The notes: generated from the letters alone by a model not told the origin. A DNA stretch of 64,000 nt from an uncultured Sphingomonadaceae bacterium (GCA_947499975.1 CANMQE010000003.1:204914-268913), one strand, 5' to 3'. Shown: positions 19,310-28,127, counted from the stretch's first letter. Made by a program: numbers and translations.

Positions 19310-19405
19310 GCAAAGGCTGGCGCTCGATCCGATCGCTCGTCGGCGATTTTGCCATCGTGACAGGCACGGCCTGGTGCTGCGGCCGCAATCGAAGGAAAAT
19401 CGCTG

Positions 19406-20089
19406 ATGGCTTACGAACTGATCACCGCCAACCGGAACTACTCCAGCTGGTCGCTGCGCCCGTGGCTGCTGATGAAGGTGCTCGGCATTGCGTTCAACGA
19501 CCGGGTCGAGCGGTTTACCGGCGCCGATAACTGGGACGAGTTTCGCAGGTTTTCCCCCACCGGACAGGTGCCCGTCCTGCGTGACGGCGCGCGCACCGTG
19601 TGGGATTCGCTGGCCATCACGATGTACCTCGCCCAGCGCCACGACAGCGTGTGGCCGCTGGACGAGGATGCGAGCGCCTTTGCCATGAGCGCGGTTGCCG
19701 AAATGCACGGCAGCTTTTCCGCCCTTCGCAGCCAGTGCCCGATGAATGTGGGCGTGCGCGTGCGCAAGGGCGCGCTGGATCGCGCGCTGGCAAAGGACGT
19801 GTCGCGGCTGAAGGAAATGTTCGAGATGGGCCTGGATCGCTTTGGCGGGCCGTGGCTGGCGGGGCAGGATTTCTGCGCCATGGACGCCTTCTACGCGCCG
19901 GTTGCCTTTCGCATCCGAACCTACTCCCTCGACATTGGCCGCGCGCAGGAATGGGCGGACCTCATGCTGGCGCTTCCCGCGATGCGCGAATGGGAAGACG
20001 CCGCGCTGGCGGAAACCTGGCGAGAGGACAGCCACGAGGCGGAAATTGGTGCCGCCGGCGAAATCGTCGAAGACTTCAGGGCGAAGTAG
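19406..20089 (+). CDS. Glutathione S-transferase family protein
   Basis: The 227-residue protein has an N-terminal thioredoxin-like domain with NYSSWSLRPWLLMKV, whose Ser residues stand where GSTs activate glutathione, then SPTGQVPVLRDG with the cis-Pro, and VWDSLAITMYLAQR with the Glu/Asp-Ser glutathione contact. An all-helical C-terminal domain follows. It most resembles the YfcF / maleylacetoacetate isomerase-like group. AAGGAAA lies ahead of the ATG. The substrate is unknown; it stands alone, 96 bp after scoB. Confidence 0.88.
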   Translation: MAYELITANRNYSSWSLRPWLLMKVLGIAFNDRVERFTGADNWDEFRRFSPTGQVPVLRDGARTVWDSLAITMYLAQRHDSVWPLDEDASAFAMSAVAEMHGSFSALRSQCPMNVGVRVRKGALDRALAKDVSRLKEMFEMGLDRFGGPWLAGQDFCAMDAFYAPVAFRIRTYSLDIGRAQEWADLMLALPAMREWEDAALAETWREDSHEAEIGAAGEIVEDFRAK

Positions 20090-20153
20090 ATCACGCCAGC
20101 GGAATTGAACGGTCGTCACCTCGCGGGGCTTGACGAGACGCGCCGTGTCGTGC

Positions 20154-20173
20154 ATTTCTGAAATTACAGAAAT
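20154..20173. promoter_or_regulatory. Palindromic operator at the gbsR-like promoter
   Basis: ATTTCTG and CAGAAAT form a perfect 7-bp inverted repeat around AAATTA. It ends 21 bp before the GTG start and would overlap the -10 region of a promoter whose -35 is TTGACG at 20130-20135. An 18-of-20 match recurs at 20794-20813. This suggests autoregulation by the adjacent regulator; binding is inferred. Confidence 0.65.
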
Positions 20174-20194
20174 CGCGAAAGGCGGCACCGAGTC

Positions 20195-20743
20195 GTGAAA
20201 GTCACCGAGATCCCCGAAGCCGAAGCCTTCATCCTCCACTGGGGGGAAATGGGCTCGCACTGGGGTGTGAACCGCTCGGTCAGCCAGGTGCACGCCCTGC
20301 TCTACCTGTCGGACAAGCCGCTGCATGCCGAGGAGATCTGCGACACCCTGGGCCTTGCCCGCAGCAATGTCTCCACCGCGCTGAAGGAGCTGCAAAGCTA
20401 CGCCATCGTGCGCCGCCAGCACGTGATCGGCGACAGGCGCGACCATTTCGTGGCGGAAACCGACCTGTGGGAAATGCTGATGCGCATCACGGTGGAGCGC
20501 AAGAAGCGCGAGATCGACCCCACCCTTGCCACGTTGGCGGAACTCTCCGCCAGGCTGGAGAACCGCAAGGACGTGCCGCCGCATATCGCGGAGCGAATCG
20601 GGCGCATGCACACCTTCATGGGCACGCTGACCGGCTGGTTCGAAGATGTGCGGAAATTGCCCAAGGGCACGCTTGTCACCCTGATGAACCTGGGCGGCAA
20701 GATCGCCCGCTTCATTCCCCCCCGCAAGCAGGGCGACAGCTAA
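20195..20743 (+). CDS. GbsR/MarR-family transcriptional regulator
   Basis: This 182-residue cytoplasmic protein matches the GbsR subgroup of MarR-like repressors: an N-terminal helix with FILHWGEMGSHWGVNRSVSQVHALLYLSDKPL, then a winged helix with EEICDTLGLARSNVSTALKELQSYAIVRR and the wing VIGDRRDHFVAE. The C-terminal half is helical and likely dimerises. The start is GTG at 20195 with AAAGGCGG upstream. It leads a tight cluster with two small membrane-protein genes (gaps of 26 and 14 bp). A palindrome sits in its promoter and again in the next gene, so it probably represses its own operon. The inducer is unknown. Confidence 0.88.
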   Translation: MKVTEIPEAEAFILHWGEMGSHWGVNRSVSQVHALLYLSDKPLHAEEICDTLGLARSNVSTALKELQSYAIVRRQHVIGDRRDHFVAETDLWEMLMRITVERKKREIDPTLATLAELSARLENRKDVPPHIAERIGRMHTFMGTLTGWFEDVRKLPKGTLVTLMNLGGKIARFIPPRKQGDS

Positions 20744-20769
20744 CTCCCGACACGAAAGGATCATTTGCC

Positions 20770-21309
20770 ATGACTGCCGATCCACGCGACACAATTTCTG
20801 ATTTTACAGAAATGACTGACAGAGAGCTGTCGGCGATATTCGGATCGTTCTTCCGCGCCATCGGCTGGGGTGCGGTTGCAGGTGGCGGCTTCTTCATGGT
20901 GTTTACCGTTCCATTCGGCCTCACCTTGCTGATCGCAGACGGTGAGCCCAGGGGCCTGATCGTGGCGCTGCTGCCATTGGGCATAGCGTTCGCAGGCACA
21001 CTGATCGGCATGATCGGCATCGGACTTCCACTTACCATGCTGCTCCGTTACTTGGGGCGCGAGCTTCTGCGCATTTATTCGATAACGGGAATCGTCGGCG
21101 GCTTGCTGCTTCCCCTGCTTATTATCGCGAGTCTCGAAGGAGCGTTCAGCAGCAGCGGCGTTTCCCTTGGCATTTTCCTTGGCCCGTTCGGCGCGATGGC
21201 TGGCGGCGTATGTGGACACATCTGGGGCAGCTATCGCGAAGACATCGCTCGCGCTGCCGAAGGGCCGGAAAACACCCCGACCAATCCATACCACGACATG
21301 ATTTACTAA
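20770..21309 (+). CDS. Small integral membrane protein in the gbsR-like operon
   Basis: The 179-residue product starts at the ATG at 20770 behind AAAGGAT and has about four hydrophobic segments (roughly residues 30-56, 62-87, 98-122, 128-150), with a short polar N terminus and a C-terminal tail rich in Pro, Asn and Asp. I do not recognise a family. Codons 9-15 coincide with a 20-bp palindrome almost identical to the one in the regulator's promoter. It sits between the GbsR-type regulator and a second membrane protein, so the three probably act together. Role unknown. Confidence 0.8.
   Translation: MTADPRDTISDFTEMTDRELSAIFGSFFRAIGWGAVAGGGFFMVFTVPFGLTLLIADGEPRGLIVALLPLGIAFAGTLIGMIGIGLPLTMLLRYLGRELLRIYSITGIVGGLLLPLLIIASLEGAFSSSGVSLGIFLGPFGAMAGGVCGHIWGSYREDIARAAEGPENTPTNPYHDMIY
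20794..20813. promoter_or_regulatory. Second copy of the palindromic operator, inside a CDS
   Basis: ATTTCTG-ATTTTA-CAGAAAT differs from the copy at 20154-20173 in two spacer bases only. It lies 24 bp into the membrane-protein gene, and its centre is exactly 640 bp from the first copy. It may be an auxiliary operator for looping or roadblock repression. Confidence 0.6.
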
Positions 21310-21323
21310 GCAGGAGAAGTACG

Positions 21324-21698
21324 ATGACCGAACTGAGCTATTTCGCTTATCTCTTCATCGCCATTGCCCTCACCGGCTGGGTGGCGCGCACGCTGAGCGT
21401 GAACGGGGAGGTGTTCCTGGTCGATTGCTTCGGCCATGACGAGGTGCTGGCGCGCAGCACCAATCACCTGCTGGTGGTGGGGTTCTACCTCGTCAACATC
21501 GGCTTCATCCTGCTGACCATCAGCTGGGGCGCAGAGCCGACCACGCTGGCCGAGGCCATCCGCTTCGTCGCCACCAAGGTGGGCCTTGCCGTGCTGGTGC
21601 TGGGCTGCTGGCACTTCTTCAACATGCAGATGATCGCCCGATATGGCCGCCAGGTGGGCCGCTGGGTGCGGGAGAACCACGGGGCGAAACCCGCCTGA
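21324..21698 (+). CDS. Small membrane protein, third gene of the gbsR-like operon
   Basis: The 124-residue protein has about three transmembrane segments: ELSYFAYLFIAIALTGWVA, LLVVGFYLVNIGFILLTISW, and VATKVGLAVLVLGCWHFFNM. A basic C-terminal tail (RYGRQVGRWVRENHG) should face the cytoplasm. The ATG at 21324 has AGGAGAAG upstream, 14 bp after the previous stop. I do not recognise a named family; similar short membrane proteins occur near GbsR regulators in related genomes by my recollection only. Likely co-transcribed with the two genes before it. Confidence 0.8.
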   Translation: MTELSYFAYLFIAIALTGWVARTLSVNGEVFLVDCFGHDEVLARSTNHLLVVGFYLVNIGFILLTISWGAEPTTLAEAIRFVATKVGLAVLVLGCWHFFNMQMIARYGRQVGRWVRENHGAKPA

Positions 21699-21730
21699 TC
21701 GCAGCGCCCGACGCACTTAAGGCGCGAAGT

Positions 21731-21758
21731 GGCGGCTCCATTGCGGGGCCGCCATTTT
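21731..21758 (+). terminator. Likely terminator of the gbsR-like operon
   Basis: GGCGGCTCC (21731-21739) pairs with GGGGCCGCC (21745-21753) with one G-U wobble around an ATTGC loop, and ATTTTCG follows. It begins 32 bp after the last operon gene and ends before the MFS start. Confidence 0.7.
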
Positions 21759-21785
21759 CGTATATGCCGTTCACCGGGAGACATT

Positions 21786-23069
21786 ATGATAACGCGCACG
21801 AAATCGCCTTGGCTGGCGCTGGCGGTGATCGCATCGATTGCCACCGTTGGCTTTATCGATCGCATCGTGGTGAATGTGCTGGTGGAGCCGGTGAAGGCCG
21901 AGTTCGGCCTTTCCGACGCACAGGTTTCCCTGATGGCATGGGCCTTTGCCCTCCTCAACATCGGTGCAGGGCTGGTGGTGGCGCGCATTGCAGAGCGTGT
22001 GCGGCGCCTCACGCTGATTTCCTTCGGCACCATCTTCTGGTCCATCGCTACCGCTGCCTGCGGGTGGGCGGGAAGCTGGGTGCAATTGCTGGTGGCGCGC
22101 ATGGGCGTGGGGCTGGGAGAGGCCATCGGCCTGCCGGGCAACCAATCGGTGGTGGCGGATTACTTCCCCGCCAACAAGCGGGGGCTGGCCATATCCTGCC
22201 TGCTGCTTTCCCCGCCGCTGGGGGCGTTCATCGGGTTTGTCGGCGGCGGCTGGATCGCGCAGGAATTCGGCTGGCGGATGACCTTCCTGATCGCCGCGAT
22301 ACCGGGGCTGGTGATGGGCTTTGTCGCGTGGTTCTTCATTGCAGAGCCACGGCGCGGGCAGCACGATCCGGGTGCCAGCGAGGACGTGCCACCCATCTCC
22401 GCCGTGCTGGCGCGCCTGTTCCGCCTGCCCAGCGCGCGCAATCTGGTGATCGGATCGGCACTGGCGGCGATGCTGGGCTTCGGCCTCAACTTCTTCTTCG
22501 CATCGCTGATGGTGCGCGAATTTGGCGTGGGGCTGGCAGAGGCAGGACTGTACGCAGGACTGATCGCCAGCCTGCCCGCTGCGCTTTCCGTGGTGGGCAG
22601 CGGCTGGCTGGGAGACAGGCTGGGTGCGGGCAATCCAAGGGCCTACGCGCTGATCCCCGCCGTCTCCCTGCTGCTCGGCGCGCCGCTTTATGCCTTTGCG
22701 ATCACCCGCACGGATTTGCCGCTGCTGCTGGGCCTCGTCAGCATCGCGACCTTTCTGAACTTCGGCTATCTCGGCATCACCTACGCCACCTTGCAGAACC
22801 TGATGCACCCGCGAATGCGCGCCACGGCGGCGGCGATCCTCAACGGTGTCTACGGCGTGGCGGGAGGCCTTGGCCCATCGCTGCTGGGCCTGCTGAGCGA
22901 CACGCTATCGCCCGAATACGGCGCGGCGCGCGGGCTGGCGATTGCCATGGCGGTGAGCGGGCTTGGCTATCTCTGGGCTGCGGCGCACTACTTCATCGCG
23001 GCACGCCGCCTGCCCGCTGATATGGACAGCGTCAGGGCACCGCCACCCGCCGCAGCGCCCGGGGCCTGA
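21786..23069 (+). CDS. MFS transporter
   Basis: The 427-residue protein has about twelve transmembrane segments and MFS hallmarks: FIDRIVVNVLVEPVKAEFGLSD in helix 1, an acidic/basic loop 2-3 ending ARIAERVRRLTL, and RMGVGLGEAIGLPGNQSVVADYFPANKRG in helices 4-5, as in spinster-type and anion:cation symporter-like MFS members common in sphingomonads. The substrate cannot be predicted. The ATG at 21786 follows GGGAG; upstream in-frame sequence lies over the terminator. Its last 38 bp overlap the convergent DUF418 gene. Confidence 0.88.
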   Translation: MITRTKSPWLALAVIASIATVGFIDRIVVNVLVEPVKAEFGLSDAQVSLMAWAFALLNIGAGLVVARIAERVRRLTLISFGTIFWSIATAACGWAGSWVQLLVARMGVGLGEAIGLPGNQSVVADYFPANKRGLAISCLLLSPPLGAFIGFVGGGWIAQEFGWRMTFLIAAIPGLVMGFVAWFFIAEPRRGQHDPGASEDVPPISAVLARLFRLPSARNLVIGSALAAMLGFGLNFFFASLMVREFGVGLAEAGLYAGLIASLPAALSVVGSGWLGDRLGAGNPRAYALIPAVSLLLGAPLYAFAITRTDLPLLLGLVSIATFLNFGYLGITYATLQNLMHPRMRATAAAILNGVYGVAGGLGPSLLGLLSDTLSPEYGAARGLAIAMAVSGLGYLWAAAHYFIAARRLPADMDSVRAPPPAAAPGA

Positions 23070-24294
23070 AATCGGCGAGACTGCGCCACATCCATTCTGC
23101 CGGTCCCATGCGAAAATGTCGCAGCCACAGCGCGGACCACGCCAGCATGGCAGCGACGGGCACCAGCGCCAGCAGCAGCGCCTGCCCGCGTGACACCTCG
23201 GCAAACAGGCCAAGGCCCCAGCCTGCGAACATCGCGGCAAAGATCACACTGGTGGCGAGGTAATTCGTAAGCGCCATGCGCCCTGCTGCCGCCAGCCGCC
23301 GCGTAATTCGCCCGTCCTTCCACGCGCCGCCCAGCAGGGCCATGCCCAGCGCGGCGTATCCTGCGCCCAGTAAAAGGTCGAAGGGCGCGCTCCACACCAG
23401 CGCATTGGCAGGGGTGACGATGGGATCGAAACCGCTTTTTATCGTCCACGCCGCCAATGCGACCAGTATGGGTAGCGACAGGCCCGCACACAGGAGGCCC
23501 AGGCGAAGGGCGCGCCGCGTCTGCCACTCGCCCGCCAGAAGTCCGCTGCGCCACAGGGCCATGCCCAGCAACATCGCGGCGAGCGCCGACGGCAATGATG
23601 CCGCGACGAAGCGCAATTGCTGCTCCAACTGCGACACGCGCATCGCCGCCCTTTCCCACAGGCCCACGTCGTTACGATCAATGGCGGCGGCAATCGCATC
23701 GGGATTGAACCCGTAGGCCGCTTCTGCCACCTGCCACGGCGCCGGGTCCACCAGCGCGCCGCCTGCCCGTTGGTGCCAGTATGCCAGCCAGTCCCAGGCA
23801 TACCAGCCGGAGACCGCCAGTTGGCCGATCACCAGCGCGCCTGACGCCAGCAGAAGCGTTCGCACCCGCCAGCGCACGGCCAGCGGCAGCAGCAATCCTG
23901 CAACGGCATAGCTTCGCAGCACGTCGTTATTGGCGAGGAATACGGCATGCGCGGCGGCGATCGCCAGCAGCGCCCCCATGCGGGCGTAGTGATCGCGCAC
24001 GGGATGGTCGCTATCCTTGTCCAGCAGGATGGCGACGCCCGCGCCGAACATCATGGCGAACAGGGCGCGGAACTTATCTTCCACCAGCACGAAGCTGATA
24101 GCCCACAGGATCGTTTCGCCCAGATCATGCCCGCCATAGGCGCGCGGATTGATATAGGCGGCCGCAGGCATGGAGAAGGCAATGACGTTCATCGGTACGA
24201 TGCCGATGATCGCCACGCCGCGTAAGCCATCCAGCGCGGCGATCCGGCCTCTTGCGGATGGCGCGGCGGAGAGGGCGGTGCCGTGATGGCTCAC
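23032..24294 (-). CDS. DUF418 domain-containing membrane protein
   Basis: This 420-residue protein has about ten to twelve transmembrane segments. It starts with the family-typical GRIAALDGLRGVAIIGIVPMNV and ends with the DUF418 region: FAAMFAGWGLGLFAEVSRGQAL, then LWLRHFRMGPAEWMWRSL. These proteins resemble acyltransferase-3 membrane enzymes and are thought to modify envelope components, without proof. The gene lies 24 bp downstream of metK on the same strand and could be the last gene of that run. Its 3' end overlaps the MFS gene on the other strand. Confidence 0.88.
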   Translation of the reverse strand: MSHHGTALSAAPSARGRIAALDGLRGVAIIGIVPMNVIAFSMPAAAYINPRAYGGHDLGETILWAISFVLVEDKFRALFAMMFGAGVAILLDKDSDHPVRDHYARMGALLAIAAAHAVFLANNDVLRSYAVAGLLLPLAVRWRVRTLLLASGALVIGQLAVSGWYAWDWLAYWHQRAGGALVDPAPWQVAEAAYGFNPDAIAAAIDRNDVGLWERAAMRVSQLEQQLRFVAASLPSALAAMLLGMALWRSGLLAGEWQTRRALRLGLLCAGLSLPILVALAAWTIKSGFDPIVTPANALVWSAPFDLLLGAGYAALGMALLGGAWKDGRITRRLAAAGRMALTNYLATSVIFAAMFAGWGLGLFAEVSRGQALLLALVPVAAMLAWSALWLRHFRMGPAEWMWRSLADFRPRALRRVAVP

Positions 24295-24318
24295 CTGCGC
24301 CGCTCCGCCCCCGGCAGC

Positions 24319-25539
24319 TCAGGCCAGCGCTTCCTTCAGATCGGCGGCCAGATCGGTCCGCTCCCACGGGAAGAGATCGCCCTCTGCCTTACGGCCGAAG
24401 TGACCATAGGCGGCGCTAATCTGGTAGATCGGCTTGTTGAGGCCAAGGTAGGTGCGGATGCCGCGCGGGGTCAGGCCGCCAAGCTTCTCGATCCCGCGAA
24501 TGGCATCCTCGATCTTGTCGTCGGCAACGGTGCCCGTGCCATGGGTATCGACATAAAGCGACAACGGCTCCGACACGCCGATGGCATAGGCGATCTGGAT
24601 CGTGCAACGCGTGGCGAGGCCGGCGGCAACCACGTTCTTCGCTAGGTGGCGGGTGATGTATGCAGCAGAACGGTCCACCTTGGTCGGGTCCTTGCCGCTG
24701 AATGCGCCGCCGCCATGCGGAGCGGCGCCGCCATACGTATCGACGATGATCTTGCGCCCGGTAAGGCCGGCATCGCCATCGGGGCCGCCGATCACGAACT
24801 TGCCGGTGGGGTTGATGTGCCAGACGGTGGCGTCCGACAGGAAGCCGTCCGGCAGGATCTTGCCAACCACGCCCTTCACATATTCGTGCAGCTCGGCTTC
24901 CTTGTCGCCCGTGTCATACCCCTCGGCATGCTGGGTGGAGACGACCACCGCCGTGCAGGCGACGGGCTTGCCGTCTTCGTAGCGCAGCGTGACCTGGCTC
25001 TTGCTGTCGGGTTCCAGGAAGGGAGCCGTGCCGTTCTTGCGATCGACGGCCATCTGCTCGAGGATCTTGTGGCTGTAATCGATAGGGGCCGGCATCAGGT
25101 CCGGCGTCTCGTTACAGGCGAAGCCGAACATGATGCCCTGGTCGCCCGCGCCTTCATCCTTGTTGGAGCCTTCGGTGCCCGCATCCACGCCCTGCGCGAT
25201 GTCCGCGCTTTGCGGGTGCAGGTGGTTGACGAAGGTCAGATCGCCCCAGTGGAAGCCCGCCTGTTCGTAACCGATGGCCTTCACCGTATCGCGCACGGCT
25301 TTCTCGATCTCGGCCTTGGCCCCGATCACCCAATCGCCATCGGTGTCGATCATGCCCTTCCCGCGCACTTCGCCCGCCAGCACCACGTTGTTGGTGGTGG
25401 TAAGGGTTTCGCAGGCCACGCGTGCTTCGGGATCCTTCGACAGGAACAGATCGACCACGGCATCGGAAATCTGGTCGGAAACCTTGTCCGGATGGCCTTC
25501 GGAAACGCTTTCGGACGTGAACAGGTAGGATTGGCGCAT
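24319..25539 (-). CDS. metK: S-adenosylmethionine synthase
   Basis: The 406-residue enzyme carries the MetK sequence from [20 protein letters not shown] to [18 protein letters not shown]. Key features are the ATP-binding [15 protein letters not shown] hexapeptide region and the phosphate loop [19 protein letters not shown]. It makes SAM from methionine and ATP in the cytoplasm. It is encoded 48 bp after lnt. A 7-bp inverted repeat, GTTAGAG/CTCTAAC, brackets its leader, with one arm next to the ATG and the Shine-Dalgarno AGAAGG just inside, so control at the leader is possible. PrmC, a SAM user, is encoded upstream on the same strand. Confidence 0.98.
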   Translation of the reverse strand: MRQSYLFTSESVSEGHPDKVSDQISDAVVDLFLSKDPEARVACETLTTTNNVVLAGEVRGKGMIDTDGDWVIGAKAEIEKAVRDTVKAIGYEQAGFHWGDLTFVNHLHPQSADIAQGVDAGTEGSNKDEGAGDQGIMFGFACNETPDLMPAPIDYSHKILEQMAVDRKNGTAPFLEPDSKSQVTLRYEDGKPVACTAVVVSTQHAEGYDTGDKEAELHEYVKGVVGKILPDGFLSDATVWHINPTGKFVIGGPDGDAGLTGRKIIVDTYGGAAPHGGGAFSGKDPTKVDRSAAYITRHLAKNVVAAGLATRCTIQIAYAIGVSEPLSLYVDTHGTGTVADDKIEDAIRGIEKLGGLTPRGIRTYLGLNKPIYQISAAYGHFGRKAEGDLFPWERTDLAADLKEALA

Positions 25540-25592
25540 GTTAGAGATTGCCTTCTCGTATGTATTTCGACGGGTTGAGGCGCGGCTCTAAC
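25540..25592 (-). promoter_or_regulatory. Inverted repeat spanning the metK leader
   Basis: Plus-strand arms GTTAGAG (25540-25546) and CTCTAAC (25586-25592) are perfect complements, 39 bases apart. On the transcript the 3' arm lies between the AGAAGG Shine-Dalgarno and the metK ATG, while the 5' arm includes the lnt stop codon. Pairing would block initiation. No match to SAM-I, SAM-II or SAM/SAH consensus was recognised by eye. Confidence 0.4.
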
Positions 25593-27180
25593 TTGCCCGC
25601 CGACGCAAGGCAACAAAACCGGCAACAAGGAAAAGGATAGACCAGCCAAGCGATAATGCGTTCCCCGCCATGGCGAACAGCGTGGGCGCTGTGGCGGGCG
25701 GAACGCGGGCGTCGATACGATCGCGAACGTGGCTGCCAAGGTGCTGGCGCACCACGCCGCGCGCGTCGATCACCGCGCTGATGCCGGTGGTGGTGGCGCG
25801 CAGGACCGGAAGGCCTTCCTCGATCGCGCGCATCCGCGCCTGCGCCAGGTGCTGCGGCGGACCGAACGCGCCGAACCAGCCATCGTTGGACGGGTTGAAG
25901 ATGTAATCGGGGCGATTGCCCCTTTCCGTCACCTGCCCGGCGAACACGATCTCGTAACAGATCTGCACGCCTGCCTTGCCGTATTCGCCAAGATCCAGCG
26001 TGCCGGGGCCGGGGCCGGGCCAGAAATCGATGGTGCCTGCCACCAGCCGTGAAAGGCCAAGCGGCTCCAGCAATTCGCGCATCGGAAGGTATTCGCCATA
26101 GGGCACCAGGTGCGCCTTCGAATATCCAGCCAACAATTCGCCATCCGCGCCAACGGCGGTAACGGCGTTGCGCGCACCCACGGCGCGCATCTCGCCTGCC
26201 TCGTCCGGCGCGAGTTCGAGATCGACCGCGCCTGTCAGCAGCATGCTGTTCTCGCCAACGCTCGCACCCAGGCGGCGGCGGGCATAGGCAGGACTGCCAA
26301 GCGCCGTGGTGCGATCGTAATAGTGCTGCGGATACCCATCCCGCAGGTAATCGGCCATGCCGCTTTCGGGCCACAGCACGATGCGCGGGCCATCACCGTC
26401 ACCGTTGCGCGGAGAAAGCTGCGCCAGGCGGTTGAAATTCGCCTCGTAATATTGCGGATCGGAAAGCATGTTCTGCCGGATATCGGGCTGCACGATGGTG
26501 ACCTGAAGATCCCCCTCGCGCCCCTCGCCCGCAGGCCAGTACATGCCTGCCAGCAGCAGCGCGGCAACTCCGCCGCCCGCCGCCCATGCGCGCTCCCGCA
26601 CCAGCAGCACCAGCGCGCAGCCCAGCATCACGGCCACGCCGGACAGGGCATAGGTGCCCATGACGGGCGCAATCGTGGCAAGGCCGGGCCGGTCCATCGG
26701 GCCGAGCAGCACCATGCCAAACGGGTTCCAGGCGTAGCCTGTGAAGACCCAGCTGCGCAGCCATTCGGTGATGATCCACGCACCGGCGAACACGAGGGCA
26801 AAAGCCCAACGCGCGCGGTCTTTCACCGCGATGCGGGCCAGCAGCGCGGCCAGCGCCGGATATACGGCCAGGTACAGCGCCAGCAGGGGCACTGCCACCC
26901 AGCCCAGTATCGCCGGCATTTCCGCCTGGTAGGTGAAGGCCGTGGCGATCCAGTTGTTACCGAGGGTAAAATGCGCCACGCCGAACAGCCAGCCCAGGAA
27001 CAGCGCCTGTTTCCAGCTGGCGGCATTTGCGGCCAGAAGCGCGAAGGCACCGATGGCCAGCAGCGCCACGGGCCACAGGCCAAGCGGCTGGAACCCGGTG
27101 GCAGAGAGGACGCCAAGCGCCAGCGAGGCAAGGCGCGGATGTGCGCCTATCCTGTCAAAAAGAGAAAGCCCGCTGGCCAT
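25588..27180 (-). CDS. lnt: Apolipoprotein N-acyltransferase
   Basis: The 530-residue inner-membrane enzyme has an N-terminal bundle of six or more hydrophobic segments and a periplasmic nitrilase-fold domain (about 224-490). The catalytic triad is visible: Glu272 in VLWPESGMADYL, Lys355 in YSKAHLVPYGEYLP, and Cys408 in GVQICYEIVFAG. Lnt adds the third acyl chain to the N-terminal Cys of lipoproteins, several of which are encoded nearby. It is followed by metK, an order frequent in alphaproteobacteria. No truncation is seen. Confidence 0.96.
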   Translation of the reverse strand: MASGLSLFDRIGAHPRLASLALGVLSATGFQPLGLWPVALLAIGAFALLAANAASWKQALFLGWLFGVAHFTLGNNWIATAFTYQAEMPAILGWVAVPLLALYLAVYPALAALLARIAVKDRARWAFALVFAGAWIITEWLRSWVFTGYAWNPFGMVLLGPMDRPGLATIAPVMGTYALSGVAVMLGCALVLLVRERAWAAGGGVAALLLAGMYWPAGEGREGDLQVTIVQPDIRQNMLSDPQYYEANFNRLAQLSPRNGDGDGPRIVLWPESGMADYLRDGYPQHYYDRTTALGSPAYARRRLGASVGENSMLLTGAVDLELAPDEAGEMRAVGARNAVTAVGADGELLAGYSKAHLVPYGEYLPMRELLEPLGLSRLVAGTIDFWPGPGPGTLDLGEYGKAGVQICYEIVFAGQVTERGNRPDYIFNPSNDGWFGAFGPPQHLAQARMRAIEEGLPVLRATTTGISAVIDARGVVRQHLGSHVRDRIDARVPPATAPTLFAMAGNALSLGWSILFLVAGFVALRRRAS

Positions 27181-27222
27181 TGCTGCCGTGTCCTGCGCAA
27201 GAGCGTGCCGCTGCGGACGCGC

Positions 27223-27939
27223 TTACGAATTCACCGCTTCGAGAGCCTCGCCGCTGTCATCGTCGTCCGACGGCTTGCGACGCGGGGCAGCACGCTTGCG
27301 CTTGGGCTTTACGTCCTCGTCATCCGATGCGCGCGCGATGGCGGGCGGCAGCATGCTGGGATCGAGAGTGCCGTCATCGTCCACCTGCTCCTCGGCATCC
27401 TTGCGCTTGCGCGCGGCGGGCTTGCGAGCCTTCTTCGGCTTTTCGGACTTCGTGAACGGGTTCTCGTCGTCCTGCTGATCGCCCTGCGTGCCTTCAACGC
27501 CTTCTTCCGGCTCTCCGGAAGAGTCACGACGGTCACGGCCATTGCCGCGGCGGCCCTTGCCCCGATCCTGATTGCGATCTTGGTTCCGGTCCTGATTGCG
27601 ATCCTGGCGATCATCGTCGTCATTATCGTCATCGTCGTCGGAATTGTCAGACCCGCGCTCGGCGTTGCGCTTGGCCTGCTGCTCGTCCTTCTGCGCCTTG
27701 TTATCGGCGAGGACGCGGAAATAGTGATCCGCGAACTGCAGGTAATACTCGGTCTGCACACGGTCGTCGTTCAAGGAGGCTTCGTGAGCCAGCTTCTTGT
27801 ACTTTTCCAGCATCTGCGGCGCATTCCCGCGCGAGCGGGAATCGATCCGGTTGCTCGACAGGTTGTTACCGCCGCCGCCGCCACCACGATTGTTATTACC
27901 GCGACCGCGGCGACGATTGTTGTTTCGATTGTTATTCAA
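27223..27939 (-). CDS. DUF4167 domain-containing protein
   Basis: The 238-residue protein opens with a low-complexity Asn/Arg/Gly tract (MNNNRNNNRRRGRGNNNRGG) and then the DUF4167 domain: SSNRIDSRSRGNAPQMLEKYKKLAHEASLNDDRVQTEYYLQFADHYFRVL, cut here only by naming its ends. The rest (about 90-238) is highly charged, with Asp-rich, RNQDRNQD-repeat and Lys/Arg-rich segments, so it is likely disordered and may bind nucleic acid. Function is unknown. The gene sits between prmC and lnt, its usual alphaproteobacterial place. An 8-bp inverted repeat lies 56 bp upstream. Confidence 0.9.
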   Translation of the reverse strand: MNNNRNNNRRRGRGNNNRGGGGGGNNLSSNRIDSRSRGNAPQMLEKYKKLAHEASLNDDRVQTEYYLQFADHYFRVLADNKAQKDEQQAKRNAERGSDNSDDDDDNDDDDRQDRNQDRNQDRNQDRGKGRRGNGRDRRDSSGEPEEGVEGTQGDQQDDENPFTKSEKPKKARKPAARKRKDAEEQVDDDGTLDPSMLPPAIARASDDEDVKPKRKRAAPRRKPSDDDDSGEALEAVNS

Positions 27940-27994
27940 GGGCTATTCGCTTCCTCAATCTGGCGGCGGACCAATGCCGCTGCGCCATATCATC

Positions 27995-28020
27995 TCTCGT
28001 GATCGCAAGGCGTCACGAGA
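27995..28020. promoter_or_regulatory. 8-bp inverted repeat upstream of the DUF4167 gene
   Basis: TCTCGTGA (27995-28002) and TCACGAGA (28013-28020) are perfect complements around a 10-base spacer. TAGTTTTATT follows on the plus strand, but no plus-strand gene ends here. It could be an operator or an attenuating hairpin in the prmC-DUF4167 interval. Confidence 0.45.
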
Positions 28021-28127
28021 TAGTTTTATTCCGTAACCTGCATGCTTGCGCTGCGACCGTCTGGCCGCGGAACTGGCAAATTTCGGAGTTTGGCCAAGCG
28101 CCCTGCGCTGTCGACCTATGCATGGAG

